From Lysinibacillus pakistanensis (GTDB lineage Bacteria; Bacillota; Bacilli; Bacillales_A; Planococcaceae): a stretch of 64,000 nucleotides of DNA. A program made the position numbers and the translations under genes. The stretch lies in assembly GCF_030123245.1 (NCBI RefSeq), contig NZ_CP126101.1, forward strand, positions 122,501 through 186,500, in the 5' to 3' direction. The notes beneath the pieces are model-generated. The model saw nothing but the letters and a program-made list of their open reading frames with translations, searched no databases and was not told the origin of the DNA. This document shows, one piece after another, positions 46,694 through 54,905 of the stretch; position 1 is the first letter of the stretch, and each line of letters begins with the position of its first letter.

Positions 46694-47761
46694 TTAAGAA
46701 AATTCTTCTATTAATGAAGAAAACGTAAAATGTTTCTTTATTGTTTCGATGGTAAACAATTCCTCAATATGATAGGCTCCTGCTGGGTGATGATGTTCAA
46801 GTAATTCAGTAGCAATAGTTGCTGCAATTTTAGCTGTTACCATTGATTCGTCATGCTCCAAAAATGTTATTGCTACAGCTCTCTCCTCAAACTGATCCCT
46901 ACCAATCGCCTCTACCTTAATGCCACATACATCAGAACCAATTTTTATTTTTTGAATAGCTGATGCAAGTAGTTTTTGTACCTTGTCCAATTTTAGCATA
47001 TAGGATAGACGACTTTTTTGTAAAAACGAGACGAATCGATTGAGCGACTCTACATCAAAGCCCATTCTCGTAACGATTTGACTAGTTGAGAAATGCTTGG
47101 TTAATGTATGTTGATCAGAAAAATTAAATTGATAGAGACTACGCTTTCCAACACCCTTAAATTGAACAACTCTCCTATTTGTAAAGTTAGTGATGGTCTG
47201 CCTTTTATGCTGATAATTAAGGTGGTAGGGCTGATTCAGCTGGTCCAAAATCCATAAAACTGCCGCAGTGCCATGAGTATCACCAGCTCCAAGTAAAATT
47301 GAGATATGAAGCTGATCGATAGTAGTTAATTGCTGTGCAGCATGCATCGCCATTAAATTAGTTAATCCTGGTGCCATACCAACACTGTAAACGATTGTAG
47401 AATGATGTTGTTCAGCAATTGGATGAAGATCCTCTAATTTTTTTAGAAAGGCATAGCTGGCAGTAATATCAATATACATAATGCCCTCCCTCAAGCAGAG
47501 CTGAGTAAATGCAGTATCTTGTTGCTCTAAACACATAATCACAAGCGCTACACCTTCTAATTGCTGTGGGTTTACAGTCTTTGACACATCCATCTGTATT
47601 GGGGTTGCAAGATGATTGCAGCGAGCGCAAAATAGCTTAGCCTTTTCTATATTTCTACCAGCGATCACTATTCTATTCGGGTAGCTTCGTAGCAGAAGTT
47701 TTGCTATTTTTCCACCGACTTCACCATAGCCTCCAACAATTAAGATATTCTTTTTATTCAT
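46694..47761 (-). CDS. Saccharopine-dehydrogenase-like NAD(P)-binding protein
   Basis: A 355-residue protein with an N-terminal Rossmann fold (ILIVGGYGEVGGKIAKLLL at 6-24, VIAGRNIEKAK near 32) of the saccharopine dehydrogenase/lysine 6-dehydrogenase class, and the GMAPGLTNLMA segment near 129-139 characteristic of the family. The C-terminal half is variable. It overlaps the upstream methyltransferase gene by 4 bp. The pair may make or modify an amino-acid-derived metabolite; the reaction is unknown. Confidence 0.82.
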   Translation of the reverse strand: MNKKNILIVGGYGEVGGKIAKLLLRSYPNRIVIAGRNIEKAKLFCARCNHLATPIQMDVSKTVNPQQLEGVALVIMCLEQQDTAFTQLCLREGIMYIDITASYAFLKKLEDLHPIAEQHHSTIVYSVGMAPGLTNLMAMHAAQQLTTIDQLHISILLGAGDTHGTAAVLWILDQLNQPYHLNYQHKRQTITNFTNRRVVQFKGVGKRSLYQFNFSDQHTLTKHFSTSQIVTRMGFDVESLNRFVSFLQKSRLSYMLKLDKVQKLLASAIQKIKIGSDVCGIKVEAIGRDQFEERAVAITFLEHDESMVTAKIAATIATELLEHHHPAGAYHIEELFTIETIKKHFTFSSLIEEFS

Positions 47762-48462
47762 ATAAAATCTTCTCCCTTAATAGCTACTAATGCGTCAATC
47801 ATATGTGTTTTAAAATAGGGAATGATTGTTGTAAAGCCGACCTCCTGCAACAAAACAATAAGTGATTCGAATCTAATCGGATGTGTTGTAATGCTAAAGG
47901 ATTGTTCAAAACGTTGCCAATGATTTTCAGAAATTCCGTTATGGAGCATAGAGCTTCGCCAATAGAGGAGCTGATGCTTGAGTGCTGAGGAATTTAAATC
48001 AGCATTTATAGATGATATAAATAACACACCATTTACCTTCAAGCTTTCTGCTATTTTTTGAAGCATGGCTTTCTTTTGATCAACATCTTTCATAAAATGT
48101 AAAACTAAATGACAGGTAGCTACATCAAATAAGTCTTTTACATTTAATGTTAGTAAATCTTTTTCAACCCATTCAATATTAAGTACATATGGTAGAATAT
48201 TAATTTGTTTAGCTGCTAGCTCTAGCATTACATGGGATGTATCAACTGCGGTGAAATGAGCAGAAGGTAATGATTCACCTAATGTTAGTAGCTCTTGTCC
48301 GCCACCTGCGCCTACTACTAAAATTTTATGTTTTGTAGGAAAGCTATGAAGTATATTTACCATCATGTCATAAATAAGATCGTAGCCAATAATCTTCTGA
48401 CGAATGGATTGTTGGTATGCAAAAACAGAAGAGTCATCCCAATTGTGTAATGATTTGGTCAT
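47758..48462 (-). CDS. Class I SAM-dependent methyltransferase
   Basis: A 234-residue methyltransferase with SAM motif I ILVVGAGGGQELLTLGE near 47-63, acidic end of strand 2 (FTAVDTSHVMLELA) and VATCHLVLHFMKD near 114 as motif IV. AGGAGG precedes the start. It is translationally coupled to the saccharopine-dehydrogenase-like gene and divergent from a LuxR-type regulator across a 320-bp region, suggesting that regulator controls the pair. Confidence 0.85.
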   Translation of the reverse strand: MTKSLHNWDDSSVFAYQQSIRQKIIGYDLIYDMMVNILHSFPTKHKILVVGAGGGQELLTLGESLPSAHFTAVDTSHVMLELAAKQINILPYVLNIEWVEKDLLTLNVKDLFDVATCHLVLHFMKDVDQKKAMLQKIAESLKVNGVLFISSINADLNSSALKHQLLYWRSSMLHNGISENHWQRFEQSFSITTHPIRFESLIVLLQEVGFTTIIPYFKTHMIDALVAIKGEDFI

Positions 48463-48782
48463 TTAAATACCTCCTAAATTTTTGTGGGTAGTAGATGAAT
48501 AGTGTAACTGCTTCATCTTTAAGCAATCATTCTTATGATAGATTGCTGACTGTCTTGTGAAGTCACCTAAGATTTGGCTTGGGCTGTTCCTTAAAATAAG
48601 TATTCGTACTTCCGTTTCCCATGTAATAAGCCTTTAGTTGATGTGACAGCAAGATGTTCGGAAAAATGGCTGGTGATTTTGGTGCGCTAATTGTTGCCTT
48701 GAATTCAATTAAGAATTATTCTCAATTATAAAGTCTCAGAAAAAAAGAACTATCCCATATTTCTGGGGGGAGGTAAGTTTTT
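48463..48782. other. 320-bp divergent regulatory region
   Basis: No gene is seen. It carries promoters for the methyltransferase pair and the LuxR gene and the 10-1-10 palindrome at 48707-48727, described separately. Confidence 0.55.
48707..48727. promoter_or_regulatory. Fur-like 10-1-10 palindrome
   Basis: AATTAAGAAT-T-ATTCTCAATT: arms complementary at 9 of 10 positions. The inner 7-1-7 core (TGAGAAT-A-ATTCTTA on the minus strand) matches the Fur/PerR-type TGATAAT-N-ATTATCA at 11 of 14. It lies 56 bp before the LuxR start. Confidence 0.45.
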
Positions 48783-49835
48783 ATGAAGGATACACAATAT
48801 TGGCGAAGAAAATCTGAACAATGCTTAAAGCACAGCGAAAATTCATTTGAATACCGCCAATTAATGATAGAAGCTCTACGAACACAAATAAATTTTGATG
48901 CTTATTGCTGTACTTTAACGGATGCACATACACTTTTTTCGGTAGGTGCAGTTACTGAACATTCAATAGAGGCTATTCATCAGGAGATTATGGAGTTGGA
49001 ATATACTATTGAGGATATAAATAAATATGAATTCTTAGTACGTAGTGGTCAACACATGGGTAGGCTAAGCGATTCGACAAGTCAAAGCTTCCGCTATAGA
49101 GAAGTGTTAAAGCCTAATGGATTTAGTGATGAAATACGAGCTGCATTAATTTATCAAGGACAATGCTATGGTTTTTTAACATTGTTCAAAAGAGCGGAAA
49201 GTGAGCTGCCCTTTTTTCAAGATGAAGATCTAGCACTGATAGAAATAGTGATGCCAATTATGGGGGAAAGGTTAAAGGAGTTCCATCATTATATTATTGA
49301 GGAGCGGCTTCCAACTGTAGAGGGAGAACAAGGCATTGTAATTATTGATAAAGAGCTAAGAGTACTATCTAGTAATACAAAGGCTTACGAATTGCTATCA
49401 ATTTTAAGAAAATATGAAAGCTTAACGGAATGGCAAGTACCTAAGCCTATTCAAGCAATATGTGCAAACCTACTTGCTGACAATTACAATACCAATACTT
49501 CTTTAATAGTGCCTATTAAGGATACAGGTTATATTGCTATTCGTGCATCACTCATGCTGACAAGCCTTCAAGAACAGCAAATTGCTTTATTAATAAATGA
49601 GGCATCATCGAGAGAAATGCTAAACTTTTTAATAATGGCTTACAACCTTACGCCGAGGGAAAAGGAAGTGGTATTTGAAATTATTAAAGGAATTCCAACA
49701 AAAGAGATTGCTTATAATCTTGGTATTTCACATTATACTGTACAGGATCACTTAAAGGTTATTTTTCAAAAAGTAAATGTCTCAAATCGAAATGAGCTAG
49801 TGTGGAAGATCTTTTCTCGATTCCAATTAGATTAA
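48783..49835 (+). CDS. LuxR-type transcriptional regulator with GAF-like sensor
   Basis: A 350-residue regulator. The C-terminal ~62 residues form a LuxR helix-turn-helix (NLTPREKEVVFEIIKGIPTK, YNLGISHYTVQDHLKVIFQK). The N-terminal ~270 residues contain no receiver aspartate or ATPase motifs and look like a GAF/PAS-type ligand-binding region. GGGGAGGT lies nine bases before the ATG. Divergent from the methyltransferase/dehydrogenase pair, its probable target. Confidence 0.85.
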   Translation: MKDTQYWRRKSEQCLKHSENSFEYRQLMIEALRTQINFDAYCCTLTDAHTLFSVGAVTEHSIEAIHQEIMELEYTIEDINKYEFLVRSGQHMGRLSDSTSQSFRYREVLKPNGFSDEIRAALIYQGQCYGFLTLFKRAESELPFFQDEDLALIEIVMPIMGERLKEFHHYIIEERLPTVEGEQGIVIIDKELRVLSSNTKAYELLSILRKYESLTEWQVPKPIQAICANLLADNYNTNTSLIVPIKDTGYIAIRASLMLTSLQEQQIALLINEASSREMLNFLIMAYNLTPREKEVVFEIIKGIPTKEIAYNLGISHYTVQDHLKVIFQKVNVSNRNELVWKIFSRFQLD

Positions 49836-49845
49836 TAATGTGGAT

Positions 49846-50178
49846 TTAATAAAAGAATCTACTAAAATAATAGCAGATTCTTATCATTGATAAACGGTCT
49901 TTTTGATGAAATAATAGCTCATAACCAAAGCCTAGTACATTTAAAATTTTGGCATGATTCTCAAAAATGGATTCTAATTTTTTCCTGAGATTACTGATAT
50001 GAACCTTTGTTGCTTGGGTTTGTCCGATACTGTCCTCTCCCCAAATCAATCTATAAAGCTCAGATGGATGAAAAATTTGCCCAGGATGTGACAAAAGAGT
50101 TATATCGAACTGATAAAAATAATGTGACAACATTAATCGGAGCATCCGAATGGGATTACGCAATTTTGAATCGCACAC
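49846..50178 (-). pseudogene. Truncated OmpR-type winged-helix domain
   Basis: The 110-codon frame encodes a recognisable C-terminal response-regulator DNA-binding domain: TLLSHPGQIFHPSELYRLIW near 30-49, KVHISNLRKKLE near 58-69 and ILNVLGFGYELLF near 78-90. The receiver domain that should precede it is missing; similarity stops near 50120, where unrelated plus-strand coding-like sequence begins. No ribosome binding site fits the start. Reads as the remnant of a response regulator cut by a rearrangement. Confidence 0.6.
49852..49884. terminator. Weak terminator after the LuxR gene
   Basis: AGAATCT and AGATTCT pair around a 14-nt loop; only a short U-rich stretch follows. Confidence 0.5.
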
Positions 50179-50237
50179 ACGAATACGATGTTATGGACAA
50201 TGCTAAGAAAAAATTAACGACAGGAGGAGAGTGTTAA
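50064..50237 (+). pseudogene. C-terminal gene fragment of unknown family
   Basis: A frame that is open from further upstream but whose 5' part is antisense to the winged-helix remnant. The plausible genuine portion begins near 50085 and ends DNAKKKLTTGGEC. Its stop lies just before the ATG of the next pseudogene, whose AGGAGGAG site overlaps it, the spacing of a former operon. I do not recognise the family. Confidence 0.4.
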
Positions 50238-50239
50238 AA

Positions 50240-50635
50240 ATGGCAACTTGGACTTTTTCGTTAATGCTAACAAATTGCAACAGATTGTGAATTAGAAGTT
50301 TTTCATAAGCAGCTAGATTGGGGTATTTGGAATACAGAGGATATTGAAGACAAGGCGCCTCTTAATGTTCCGCCTAATACAACTATTCAGGCATTAGGCA
50401 TAAAGGCTTCAACTGGACCAAATGGCTATGAATGTTCTTGCTCTTGGCGAGATAAGGTACCATCAGGTGAAAAATCTTATGGCACCATCTCGTTATCATT
50501 AAATGTCCCGCAAAAAAGAAAAATAGAGCTGAATGCTTAGCTGATCATCAATTTCATATAGATGGCTGGTGGGACTTACCAGAAAAGGGTCATAACTTTG
50601 TGCGATCCATCATTGTAATCACTAAAGATTTTTAG
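50240..50635 (+). pseudogene. Frameshifted ~131-residue beta-rich protein gene
   Basis: A strong GGAGGAG precedes ATG 50240 (MATWTFSLMLTN), but the frame ends at 50290. Reading continues sensibly if one T near 50275-50276 is removed (ATDCELEVFHKQLDWGIW), then fails again at 50540 unless one A is restored in the A-run near 50519-50523; it then runs to the stop at 50635 (HIDGWWDLPEKGHNFVRSII). The two shifts cancel. The restored product has many Trp and Gly residues and beta-strand patterning, vaguely like small secreted beta-sandwich (aegerolysin-type) proteins. Function unknown. Confidence 0.6.
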
Positions 50636-50654
50636 GAGAGATTGGAGCGATAAG

Positions 50655-51116
50655 ATGAGAGTAGAGCTTAAGCCTATTACGAAAGATGATGAGCCATTTC
50701 TCTATGAAGTCTATGTTTCTACTAGAAGAAAAGAAATAGATTCATGGGGATGGTCTGCTGAACAAATACAGCACTTTTTAGAAATGCAGTGGTGCGCACA
50801 GCAAACTTCATATAGGAAGCAATTTCCAGATGCAAGTCATTGTATTATTCTTTCAGATGATAAATATGTAGGTCGGTTGTTAACAGAAAACCTACCAGAA
50901 CATCATCATCTTATTGATATCTCTATTTTGCCAAGTTTCCAAGGTAAAGGAGTAGGAACGTTTCTAATTACTCAACTTCAGCAGAAAGCAAAAGAAGAAA
51001 ATAAATCAGTGATATTGCAAGTTTTTCAGACAAATCCTGCAAGAGACCTTTATGAGAGACTAGGATTTCAAGTAATGTCAGCTGATGAAATATATTTGAA
51101 AATGAGATGGCAATAA
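50655..51116 (+). CDS. GNAT-family N-acetyltransferase
   Basis: A 153-residue acetyltransferase with acetyl-CoA loop ILPSFQGKGVGTFLI near 91-105 and NPARDLYERLGFQVM near 125-139. The N-terminal PITKDDEPFLYEVYVSTRRK is the usual first helix. GGAGCGA precedes the start. It follows the frameshifted gene by only 19 bp and may have been co-transcribed with it. Substrate unknown. Confidence 0.87.
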   Translation: MRVELKPITKDDEPFLYEVYVSTRRKEIDSWGWSAEQIQHFLEMQWCAQQTSYRKQFPDASHCIILSDDKYVGRLLTENLPEHHHLIDISILPSFQGKGVGTFLITQLQQKAKEENKSVILQVFQTNPARDLYERLGFQVMSADEIYLKMRWQ

Positions 51117-51257
51117 AAAGAGGATGAACTTAGGAAATAAATATAGGCAAATGAATTTGATATAGACTATTTGAGTATTCTAAGTGCATGTACTTTGTTT
51201 TTTGCTTATAATAGGAGAGTCAGAATTATTCTGAACAAGTAGCCACAGGGTGAGCGA

Positions 51258-52073
51258 TTGCGATTGAAAAAATTATTATATGTAGTTATCTTTTTTGTTT
51301 TTATAGTCATTTTTTTGTACGTAAACAATCACTGGCTGGTTGTCAGCAAGCATGTATTCGAATCGGAAAAAGTGCCTGCTAGCTTCGACGGGCTACGCAT
51401 TACCCAAATAACAGACCTTCAGGATGCTCTCTTTGGTGAACAGCAAGAGAAACTCATAGCAAAGGTGAAGACAACAAATCCCGACCTGATTTTTATTACA
51501 GGTGATTTAATTGACAGTAATCGCTATGATTTGGAGCGTAGCTTGCAGGCTGTTAGAGGATTAGTGAAACTAGCGGATGTCTACTATGTACTTGGAAACC
51601 ATGAGGTAGCTACTAATAAGGTAAGTGAAATTTATGAGGTGCTTTCATCGTTAGGTGTACATATATTAGCCAATGAATCGACAGTTATTGAGCGCAACGG
51701 GGAGCGCTTAGCGATTGTTGGTATAGAAGATCCGTTAATGGGTAGAACAACAGAAGACATGCTAGAGATGGTAAATGTACAACCGGATGTTTTAACCATT
51801 TTATTAGCACATCGACCAGAAGTGTTTAATACGTATGTAAATTATGAAATTGACTTAGTGTTTGCAGGACATGCTCACGGTGGACAGGTCCGTATTCCCG
51901 GTATTGGTGGTATCTTTGCTAGAGGGCAGGGATTATTCCCAAAATATACAGCAGGTGTATATGAAGAAAATTCTACAACGATGGTCGTTAGCCGAGGACT
52001 AGGGAATAGTTCTGTACCTTTTCGAATTTTTAATCTACCGGAAATTGTCGTAATGGAATTAAAGAAAAAATAA
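51258..52073 (+). CDS. Membrane-anchored metallophosphoesterase (YkuE/YaeI-like)
   Basis: A 271-residue protein with one N-terminal transmembrane helix and a calcineurin-type phosphoesterase domain. Metal-binding motifs are present in order: a variant first motif TQITDLQDALFG (D-L-Q in place of D-x-H), GDLIDS near 90, LGNHE near 113, AHRPE near 187 and GHAHGGQVRIP near 209. The family hydrolyses UDP-linked lipid or other envelope phosphodiesters in some members. The TTG start follows AGGGTGA. The replaced histidine in the first motif could affect the metal site. Confidence 0.85.
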   Translation: MRLKKLLYVVIFFVFIVIFLYVNNHWLVVSKHVFESEKVPASFDGLRITQITDLQDALFGEQQEKLIAKVKTTNPDLIFITGDLIDSNRYDLERSLQAVRGLVKLADVYYVLGNHEVATNKVSEIYEVLSSLGVHILANESTVIERNGERLAIVGIEDPLMGRTTEDMLEMVNVQPDVLTILLAHRPEVFNTYVNYEIDLVFAGHAHGGQVRIPGIGGIFARGQGLFPKYTAGVYEENSTTMVVSRGLGNSSVPFRIFNLPEIVVMELKKK

Positions 52074-52102
52074 AGCACTGCGTCTTTACTGCGCAGTGCT
52101 TT
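52072..52102. terminator. Shared terminator of convergent genes
   Basis: AAAGCACTGCG and CGCAGTGCTTT form an 11-bp stem overlapping the 3' end of tatC. Short U-runs occur on both sides. Confidence 0.75.
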
Positions 52103-52931
52103 CTATTTGTTTCCGTTCAATACGTTTCACAAGATATATACTTATTTCATATAAAATAACCATTGGAACTAGTACAAGCAGCTGACTGATAAAATCAGGG
52201 GGGGTAATGACAGCCGAACCGATACCCATCGCAATATAAGACCAGCCACGGATTTTTTTCATAGATTCAGCTGTGAGTACACCAATGGATGATAAAAATA
52301 GGGCGACAATAGGTAACTCAAATAGTAGTCCAAGGGGAACTGTGGTCATAACTAAGAAGTGCATATATTCACTTGCTGACACCATTACATCAAAGTTTTT
52401 GGCTCCAATGCCTACAAGGAATGTGTAGCTAAGTGGATTTACAACAAAATAACCGAAGGCTACACCCATTAAAAAGAGTACAAGCATGACAGGTGCATAG
52501 AGTCCAAGAAAGCGACTTTCTTCCTCCTTTAAACCTGGCTTTACGAAGATCCATAAAAAGTGAACTAGAAATGGCATCGAAAGACCAAAGGCAAGTGTGG
52601 TAGAGATTGTCATGTAAAATTTGACTACCTCTAATGGACCTAAAATAATAAGTGAATGACCCCTAGTTACATAAGGGAACCAAATATTAATGGTAGAGAA
52701 TACAACAATAAAAAATAAAATAAATACGACAAGTCCTTTAATAATTTGCTTTCTTAATTCTGTAATATGCTCAAATAATGAAGCCATTGGAAAGAGTGGT
52801 TGATCCGTCACTGACGCCTGATCAGTTTCAGTTGGAGTTTCAACAAAAGCCTCCACAGGTGTGAGAGGCTTAGCTTCTTTCTTATCAAGAGGACTTAAAT
52901 ATTTTCTTTTTCTGTCTTCATATGGATCCAT
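52086..52931 (-). CDS. tatC: Sec-independent protein translocase TatC
   Basis: A 281-residue membrane protein with six helices. The core family begins with FEHITELRKQIIKG near 53 and contains FLVHFLWIFVKPGLKEEE near 122-139, the conserved cytosolic glutamate loop, and VNPLSYTFL. An N-terminal cytosolic extension of about 45 residues, Pro/Thr-rich, precedes it. It recognises twin-arginine signal peptides with TatA. GGAGG lies before the start. It ends an operon with tatA and a Tat-dependent dehydrogenase, which suggests a dedicated TatAC pair. Confidence 0.95.
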   Translation of the reverse strand: MDPYEDRKRKYLSPLDKKEAKPLTPVEAFVETPTETDQASVTDQPLFPMASLFEHITELRKQIIKGLVVFILFFIVVFSTINIWFPYVTRGHSLIILGPLEVVKFYMTISTTLAFGLSMPFLVHFLWIFVKPGLKEEESRFLGLYAPVMLVLFLMGVAFGYFVVNPLSYTFLVGIGAKNFDVMVSASEYMHFLVMTTVPLGLLFELPIVALFLSSIGVLTAESMKKIRGWSYIAMGIGSAVITPPDFISQLLVLVPMVILYEISIYLVKRIERKQIESTAQ

Positions 52932-52942
52932 AGGAACACCTC

Positions 52943-53146
52943 CTACGAAGCATCAGATTTTTTTTCTGCTTTTTTTGGTTGCTCATCATCGTCATCTATA
53001 AGCCCCTTTGTGGACTTTTTAAACTCTGCAAACGTTTTACCAACAGCTCCGCCAATTTCCGGTAGTTTTTTCGGGCCAAATACAATTAAAACAATAACTA
53101 AAATAATAATTAGTCCAGGTACTCCAATTGCTCCAAGTCCTCCCAT
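52943..53146 (-). CDS. tatA: Twin-arginine translocase subunit TatA
   Basis: A 67-residue protein: one N-terminal helix ([20 protein letters not shown]), the FGPKKLPE hinge, an amphipathic helix ([14 protein letters not shown]) and an acidic/lysine-rich tail. AAGGAGACGAGACT precedes the start. It oligomerises to form the translocation path with TatC, encoded 11 bp downstream. Confidence 0.95.
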   Translation of the reverse strand: MGGLGAIGVPGLIIILVIVLIVFGPKKLPEIGGAVGKTFAEFKKSTKGLIDDDDEQPKKAEKKSDAS

Positions 53147-53176
53147 AGTCTCGTCTCCTTTAAATTAGTATATTTT

Positions 53177-54889
53177 TTACACCAATGAACCGCCTGATTT
53201 GCTATATTTCACAACACCCTCTGCACATCGATATGCTAGTGCACCTAATGTACCAGTAGGGTTATAACCGCTATTATGAGCAAAGTTTCCTGCGCTCACA
53301 GCAAATAGATTCTCTACATTCCAATGCTGAAGATAATTATTGACAACCCCATCCTCTGGCTTTGAGCTCATAACAGTTCCGCCAGTGTTATGTGTTGTTT
53401 GATACGGTACAATATTGTAATCAGTGATTTCAGCATTTGGAACAACTGTTTTTGCGCCCATTTCCTTCATAATGTCAGCCGCACGAGCCGAGATAAATTT
53501 ATGAAGTGCTCGATCCTGATCTGTAAAATTGTACGTTAACTGTATTAAAGGTAAACCGTAAGCATCCTTATAGGTCGAATCAAGAGATAAATAATTTTCT
53601 TTATGTGGCATGGAAGCACCTTGAGCACCGATACCGAATGAGCGTGTATAGTAGTGAATAGACTGCTTTTTAAACTCGGGTCCCCATGTGGGTGTATCAG
53701 GGGGAGTTGGATTTGAAACAATAGGGCGTGTGCCTGTTTGCGTCAGTGCTATATTTCCGCCATGAATAAAATCTAAGTCGCTATGGTCGAAATTATCTCC
53801 ATTATAGTCATCAACACTCACCCCAAGTGAGCCTGCCCCCATAAATGTGTTAAACTGCTCGTCAAAGAATCCTGCAGCACCAGGAAGTATTTGATAGCAA
53901 TAATTTCTTCCAAGTGTTCCTTTTCCCGTTGCTGGATCATAACGCTCTCCAATATTAGAGACCATCAATAGCTTGGCGTTATTAAAGACATAACTTGTAA
54001 GAACAACGACATTTGCAGGTTGTATAAATTCTTCTCCAGATATCGTATCGATATATCTAACACCAGTTACTTTATTGCCTTTCTTGAGGATTTCTACAAC
54101 GTTGGAGTTATAACGTAAATCAAAATTACCTGTTTTTAAGGCAGTTGGTACAACCGTTATTTCTGCAGATGACTTTGCCCCATATTCACAGCCGAAGCGC
54201 TCGCAAAAGCCGCAATATTGACAAGCATTAATCGTTTCACCATCAGGATTCTTATAAACCTCTGATACATTTGCAGAAGGAACCATATAGGGTGATAACT
54301 TAAGTTTTTTTGTCGCCTTTTCAAATTGCTGAAGCATTGGCGTCATTTTCATAGGACCCGTAGGATAAGGATTTGAGCGTTTTCCACTAAATGGGTTTTT
54401 GCCATCGCCAGAAATACCTGCTGTTTTTTCGAATTTGTCGAAATAGGGCTCCAGCTCATCGTATGTTAATGCCCAATCTTGAATTAGATAGTCAGGTCCG
54501 AGTTTATTTGGGCCATAGCGCTTGTCCGTTAATGTTTTAATTTGAAAATCGTAGGGCAAGAAGCGATATGTCATACCGTTCCAGTGTGTGCCAGAACCCC
54601 CAAGCCCCTCGCCAAGTAAGAAGGAGCCAAGCTGTCGCATAGGTAATGCCTTCATGTTGCGATTGTTTCGGAAACTGATTGTCTCTTTTGAAAGGTTTTG
54701 CATTATATCATATCGAATTGCATAACGATACTCGTCATGAATACTCATAAAATCTTCTGTCCCTCGTTTTTGCCCACGCTCTAAGCCAACGACCTTCAAT
54801 CCAGCCTTCGAACATTCTGCAGCGACAATGCCTCCAGTCCAACCTACACCGACTGTCACAACGTCTACGCTCGGTAATGTTGTTGCCAT
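53177..54889 (-). CDS. GMC-family FAD oxidoreductase (gluconate/sugar dehydrogenase large subunit)
   Basis: A 570-residue flavoenzyme. The FAD-binding Rossmann motif is slightly altered (VVTVGVGWTGGIVAAECSKA near 10-29), GEGLGGSGTHWNGM near 92 follows, and the C-terminal GMC_oxred_C has HNTGGTVM near 497 and NPTGTLGALAYR near 545 with the catalytic His region. A CxxCxxCx4C group in CQYCGFCERFGC (about 221-232) recalls the iron-sulfur hinge of three-subunit sugar dehydrogenases. It has no signal of its own, so it is probably carried across by its partner subunit. AAAGGAGG precedes the start. Confidence 0.9.
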   Translation of the reverse strand: MATTLPSVDVVTVGVGWTGGIVAAECSKAGLKVVGLERGQKRGTEDFMSIHDEYRYAIRYDIMQNLSKETISFRNNRNMKALPMRQLGSFLLGEGLGGSGTHWNGMTYRFLPYDFQIKTLTDKRYGPNKLGPDYLIQDWALTYDELEPYFDKFEKTAGISGDGKNPFSGKRSNPYPTGPMKMTPMLQQFEKATKKLKLSPYMVPSANVSEVYKNPDGETINACQYCGFCERFGCEYGAKSSAEITVVPTALKTGNFDLRYNSNVVEILKKGNKVTGVRYIDTISGEEFIQPANVVVLTSYVFNNAKLLMVSNIGERYDPATGKGTLGRNYCYQILPGAAGFFDEQFNTFMGAGSLGVSVDDYNGDNFDHSDLDFIHGGNIALTQTGTRPIVSNPTPPDTPTWGPEFKKQSIHYYTRSFGIGAQGASMPHKENYLSLDSTYKDAYGLPLIQLTYNFTDQDRALHKFISARAADIMKEMGAKTVVPNAEITDYNIVPYQTTHNTGGTVMSSKPEDGVVNNYLQHWNVENLFAVSAGNFAHNSGYNPTGTLGALAYRCAEGVVKYSKSGGSLV

Positions 54890-54905
54890 GTGCTAACCTC
54901 CTTTT

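Noticed and set aside
53177..54889. Choline or glucose dehydrogenase by name for the GMC protein
   Set aside because: The GMC fold and partner subunit are clear but substrate residues cannot be read; only a general gluconate/sugar dehydrogenase class is justified.
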